Below, one piece after another: positions 4,467-6,178 of a stretch of DNA of 6,178 nt. The DNA is from Phycisphaerae bacterium (GTDB lineage Bacteria > Planctomycetota > Phycisphaerae > Tepidisphaerales > Tepidisphaeraceae): positions 1-6,178 of the forward strand of contig JACMJD010000564.1 of assembly GCA_014380825.1 (NCBI GenBank). Reading direction: 5' to 3'. The position numbers were made by a program, and so were the translations under genes. Numbering within the stretch: the first letter of the stretch is position 1; each line of letters opens with the position of its first letter. The notes beneath the pieces were generated by a model, which saw only the letters and a program-made list of their open reading frames with translations, was not told the DNA's origin and did not search any database.

Positions 4467-6092
4467 ATGTCGCGACGGCGGATTATTATTGTCGGAGCAG
4501 GCGTCGGCGGGCTCGCGGCTGCGGTGCGGCTGGCGGCTAAGGGCTTCGCGGTCACGATTCTCGAGAAAAACGCCACCGTCGGCGGGAAGCTGAACACCTG
4601 GCAGGTCCCGCATCCGGCCCGGCCAAATGATCGACAATTCCGCTTCGACACCGGCCCGAGCCTCTTGACCCTGCCGTTCGTCTTTCAGGACTTATACGCC
4701 GCCGCCGGGGCGGATGTGCGGCAGCATCTGCCGATCCGGAAGCTCGACCCGATCGCGCGGTTTATGTGGAGCGACGGCAGCCAGTTCGAGCTTCGCAACG
4801 AGCGAACCGATCTGGAACAGCAGATTCGTGCGATCGCCAGGGACGACGCGAATGACGTCGAGGGGTGGCATCGATTGCTCGCGCACGGCCAGAAGATCTG
4901 GGATCTGGGGGCCGAGCTGTTTCTGTTTCACGCCCCCGAGCAGGTTCTCGCCGGCAAAGCGAACGGCGACGATCGACCTGGATTCCTCGCCAACCTGACC
5001 GGCGCCGCGAAGATGCTGAGCGTGCCGCTGCGCATCGGGATGTTTTCGCGATTCGCCGATCGCGTCGATCGATGCATCAAGAGCCCCAAGCTTCGCGAAG
5101 TGTTCTATCAGTATGCAACCTACACTGGCGCGAGCCCGTTCAGCGCGCCGGGAACGTTCGCGGTGATCCCGTTCGCCGAGACGCATTTTGGTGGGTGGTA
5201 CATCGAAGGCGGGATGTACGCGCTCGCGACGTCGCTCGCGAAACTGGCGCGCGATCTCGGTGTCGAAATCCGCACGAGCTGCAATGTAGAGCGTATCCTC
5301 ATCGAAGACGGCTCCAATACATCTCGCAGCCCCGGACGGAAGTCCGGGGACTCTCGCGCCGTCGGTGTCCGTCTGTCGACCGGTGAAGAACTCCGCGCCG
5401 ACGCGATCGTCTGCAATTCCGATACGATCTATAGTTACCGCGAGCTGATCGAGCCTTCATTTCGTCCGCATTTCACGGACGAGAAACTGAATCGTCTCGA
5501 ACCCGGCGGAAGCGGAATGGTCCTGCTGCTGGGCGTCGACGGAACGTATCCGCAGCTCGCGCATCACACGAAGTTCATGCCCGCCGACTATCGCAGCGAT
5601 CTGCGGGCGATGTTTGAGACGCGCACGGTGCCGGACGACCCGTGCATCTATGTTTGTGCCTCGACCCGCACCGATCCGGCGCAAGCGCCGGACGGCTGCG
5701 AGAACCTGTTCGTCCTGTGCAGCGCGCCGGCATTAAACGGCGCGGGTGACAAGATCGACTGGACGATCGAAGGAACAAAGTACGCGCGGCGGATCATCGA
5801 AACGCTCGAGACGCGATTGGGTCTGACCGATCTGCGCAAGCGAATCGTCGTGCAGCGCACGATCTCGCCGTTGGATTTGAAATCGCTCTACAACGCCAAC
5901 GCCGGCAGCATTTATGGATTAGGCAGCAGCTCGCCGCGGGATGCGTTCCTGCGCCCGCCGAATCGCGACAAGCGGATCCGGAACCTGTACTTCGCCGGCG
6001 GCGCCACACATCCGGGAGGCGGCCTGCCGCTGGTGGCGCTCAGCGGGAAGATCGTCAGCGGGCTGATCGCCGACGATTTGGGCGCCGCTTGA
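4467..6092 (+). CDS. Carotenoid desaturase, CrtI/CrtN/CrtP family FAD enzyme
   Basis: This FAD-dependent amine oxidase-fold enzyme desaturates or oxidises a carotenoid backbone, probably at the membrane surface. It has 541 residues; family members are commonly about 490-520. ATG at 4467 places the FAD-binding motif at once: GAGVGG (10-15) and the acidic residue Glu33 in TILEKN, then VGGKLNT (38-44). FDTGPSLLTLP follows near residue 59, and ATYTGASPFSAPG near 217. The C-terminal FAD signature is NLYFAGGATHPGGGLPLVALSGK (507-528, as NLYFAGGATHPGG plus GLPLVALSGK). The subtype is not settled: the substrate could be C40 phytoene or a C30 squalene-derived chain, and the THPGGGLP form also recalls CrtP/CrtNb-like oxidases. 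Residues 286-297 hold an in-frame palindrome insertion. No Shine-Dalgarno site is visible. No phytoene or squalene synthase gene is present in the window. Confidence 0.9.
   Translation: MSRRRIIIVGAGVGGLAAAVRLAAKGFAVTILEKNATVGGKLNTWQVPHPARPNDRQFRFDTGPSLLTLPFVFQDLYAAAGADVRQHLPIRKLDPIARFMWSDGSQFELRNERTDLEQQIRAIARDDANDVEGWHRLLAHGQKIWDLGAELFLFHAPEQVLAGKANGDDRPGFLANLTGAAKMLSVPLRIGMFSRFADRVDRCIKSPKLREVFYQYATYTGASPFSAPGTFAVIPFAETHFGGWYIEGGMYALATSLAKLARDLGVEIRTSCNVERILIEDGSNTSRSPGRKSGDSRAVGVRLSTGEELRADAIVCNSDTIYSYRELIEPSFRPHFTDEKLNRLEPGGSGMVLLLGVDGTYPQLAHHTKFMPADYRSDLRAMFETRTVPDDPCIYVCASTRTDPAQAPDGCENLFVLCSAPALNGAGDKIDWTIEGTKYARRIIETLETRLGLTDLRKRIVVQRTISPLDLKSLYNANAGSIYGLGSSSPRDAFLRPPNRDKRIRNLYFAGGATHPGGGLPLVALSGKIVSGLIADDLGAA
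5322..5357. repeat. In-frame palindromic insertion with 6-base direct repeats inside the desaturase gene
   Basis: CCCCGGAC (5330-5337) and GTCCGGGG (5342-5349) form a perfect 8-bp stem closed by a GGAA loop, which fits the GNRA tetraloop class. TCTCGC flanks it in direct orientation at 5322-5327 and 5352-5357, like a target site duplication. Core plus one flank is 30 bases, exactly ten codons. It encodes SR-SPGRKSGD-SR at residues 286-297. Removing one unit restores a plausible family-like EDGSNTSRAVGVRL linker. Confidence 0.65.
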
Positions 6093-6096
6093 TGAA

Positions 6097-6178
6097 TCAC
6101 CATGCGTGCAGCGTCGTGAACACTAACCCGACGCCAACGGCTCCGAATACGACTAGTTCAGTGATGCCGACAATGACC
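6097..6178 (-). CDS. C-terminal tail of a hypothetical membrane protein, truncated by the window edge
   Basis: On the - strand the frame is open from the window edge to a TGA at 6099-6097. It encodes 26 residues, VIVGITELVVFGAVGVG followed by LVFTTLHAW. This reads as a membrane helix ending close to the C-terminus, with no charged residue but one Glu. The gene would converge on the desaturase with stops only four bases apart, leaving no room for a terminator between them. The family cannot be named from so short a piece, and a competing + strand frame exists, so this call is tentative. Confidence 0.42.
   Translation of the reverse strand, partial: VIVGITELVVFGAVGVGLVFTTLHAW

Noticed and set aside
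4865..5386. 173-codon + strand frame
   Set aside because: Very Arg-rich alternative frame inside the desaturase gene.
6092..6178. + strand frame overlapping the desaturase stop as TGATG and open to the window edge
   Set aside because: The stop-start overlap is attractive, but the 29 residues are Thr/Asn/Pro-rich low complexity, whereas the opposite strand encodes a clean membrane helix and stop. Not fully excluded.

Overview
The window looks like a piece of a high-GC planctomycete chromosome, probably Phycisphaerae. The main reason is a pseudopilin with the N-terminal [18 protein letters not shown] helix, an [12 protein letters not shown] segment after it, and a C-terminal WDGH motif. This protein type is greatly expanded in that phylum. 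Weak or absent Shine-Dalgarno sites and many short palindromic repeats fit the same picture. This assignment rests on family knowledge and recall, not on a database search.

Layout from left to right. (1) A 5'-truncated GNAT acetyltransferase of the diamine (spermidine/spermine) type runs on + and ends at 405. (2) A nested inverted repeat (393-540) sits at a tail-to-tail junction and supplies the last codons of both converging genes. (3) A six-helix membrane protein of unknown function lies on - (1100-483). (4) An AGAGGGT-type heptamer array with a facing inverted copy (1101-1182) lies directly against that gene's start codon. (5) A predicted exported lipoprotein with propeller-like repeats lies on - (2432-1188). 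(6) A strong hairpin terminator (2487-2515) closes the unit upstream of it. (7) A two-gene - strand unit follows: a small single-helix protein with a CPDC motif (4186-3716) and then the pseudopilin (3649-2558). (8) A 280-base divergent control region (4187-4466) carries a recognisable sigma-70-like promoter reading left. (9) A complete FAD-dependent carotenoid desaturase of the CrtI/CrtN/CrtP family runs on + (4467-6092). (10) The 3' edge holds the tail of another membrane protein on -, converging on the desaturase.

The functions are ordinary: polyamine or other small-amine acetylation, envelope and type II secretion-like pilin biology, and carotenoid synthesis. No single dedicated pathway links them. 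The pseudopilin and its small upstream neighbour probably form one transcription unit. The desaturase is probably transcribed alone from the divergent promoter region.

The most notable content is the repeats. A 24-base palindrome sits in frame inside the desaturase, flanked by 6-base direct repeats, and adds exactly ten codons. Palindromic repeats have been recruited as the C-terminal codons of two genes. A heptamer array that could form a G-quadruplex and a hairpin abuts a start codon. I found no CRISPR array, transposase, rRNA or tRNA.
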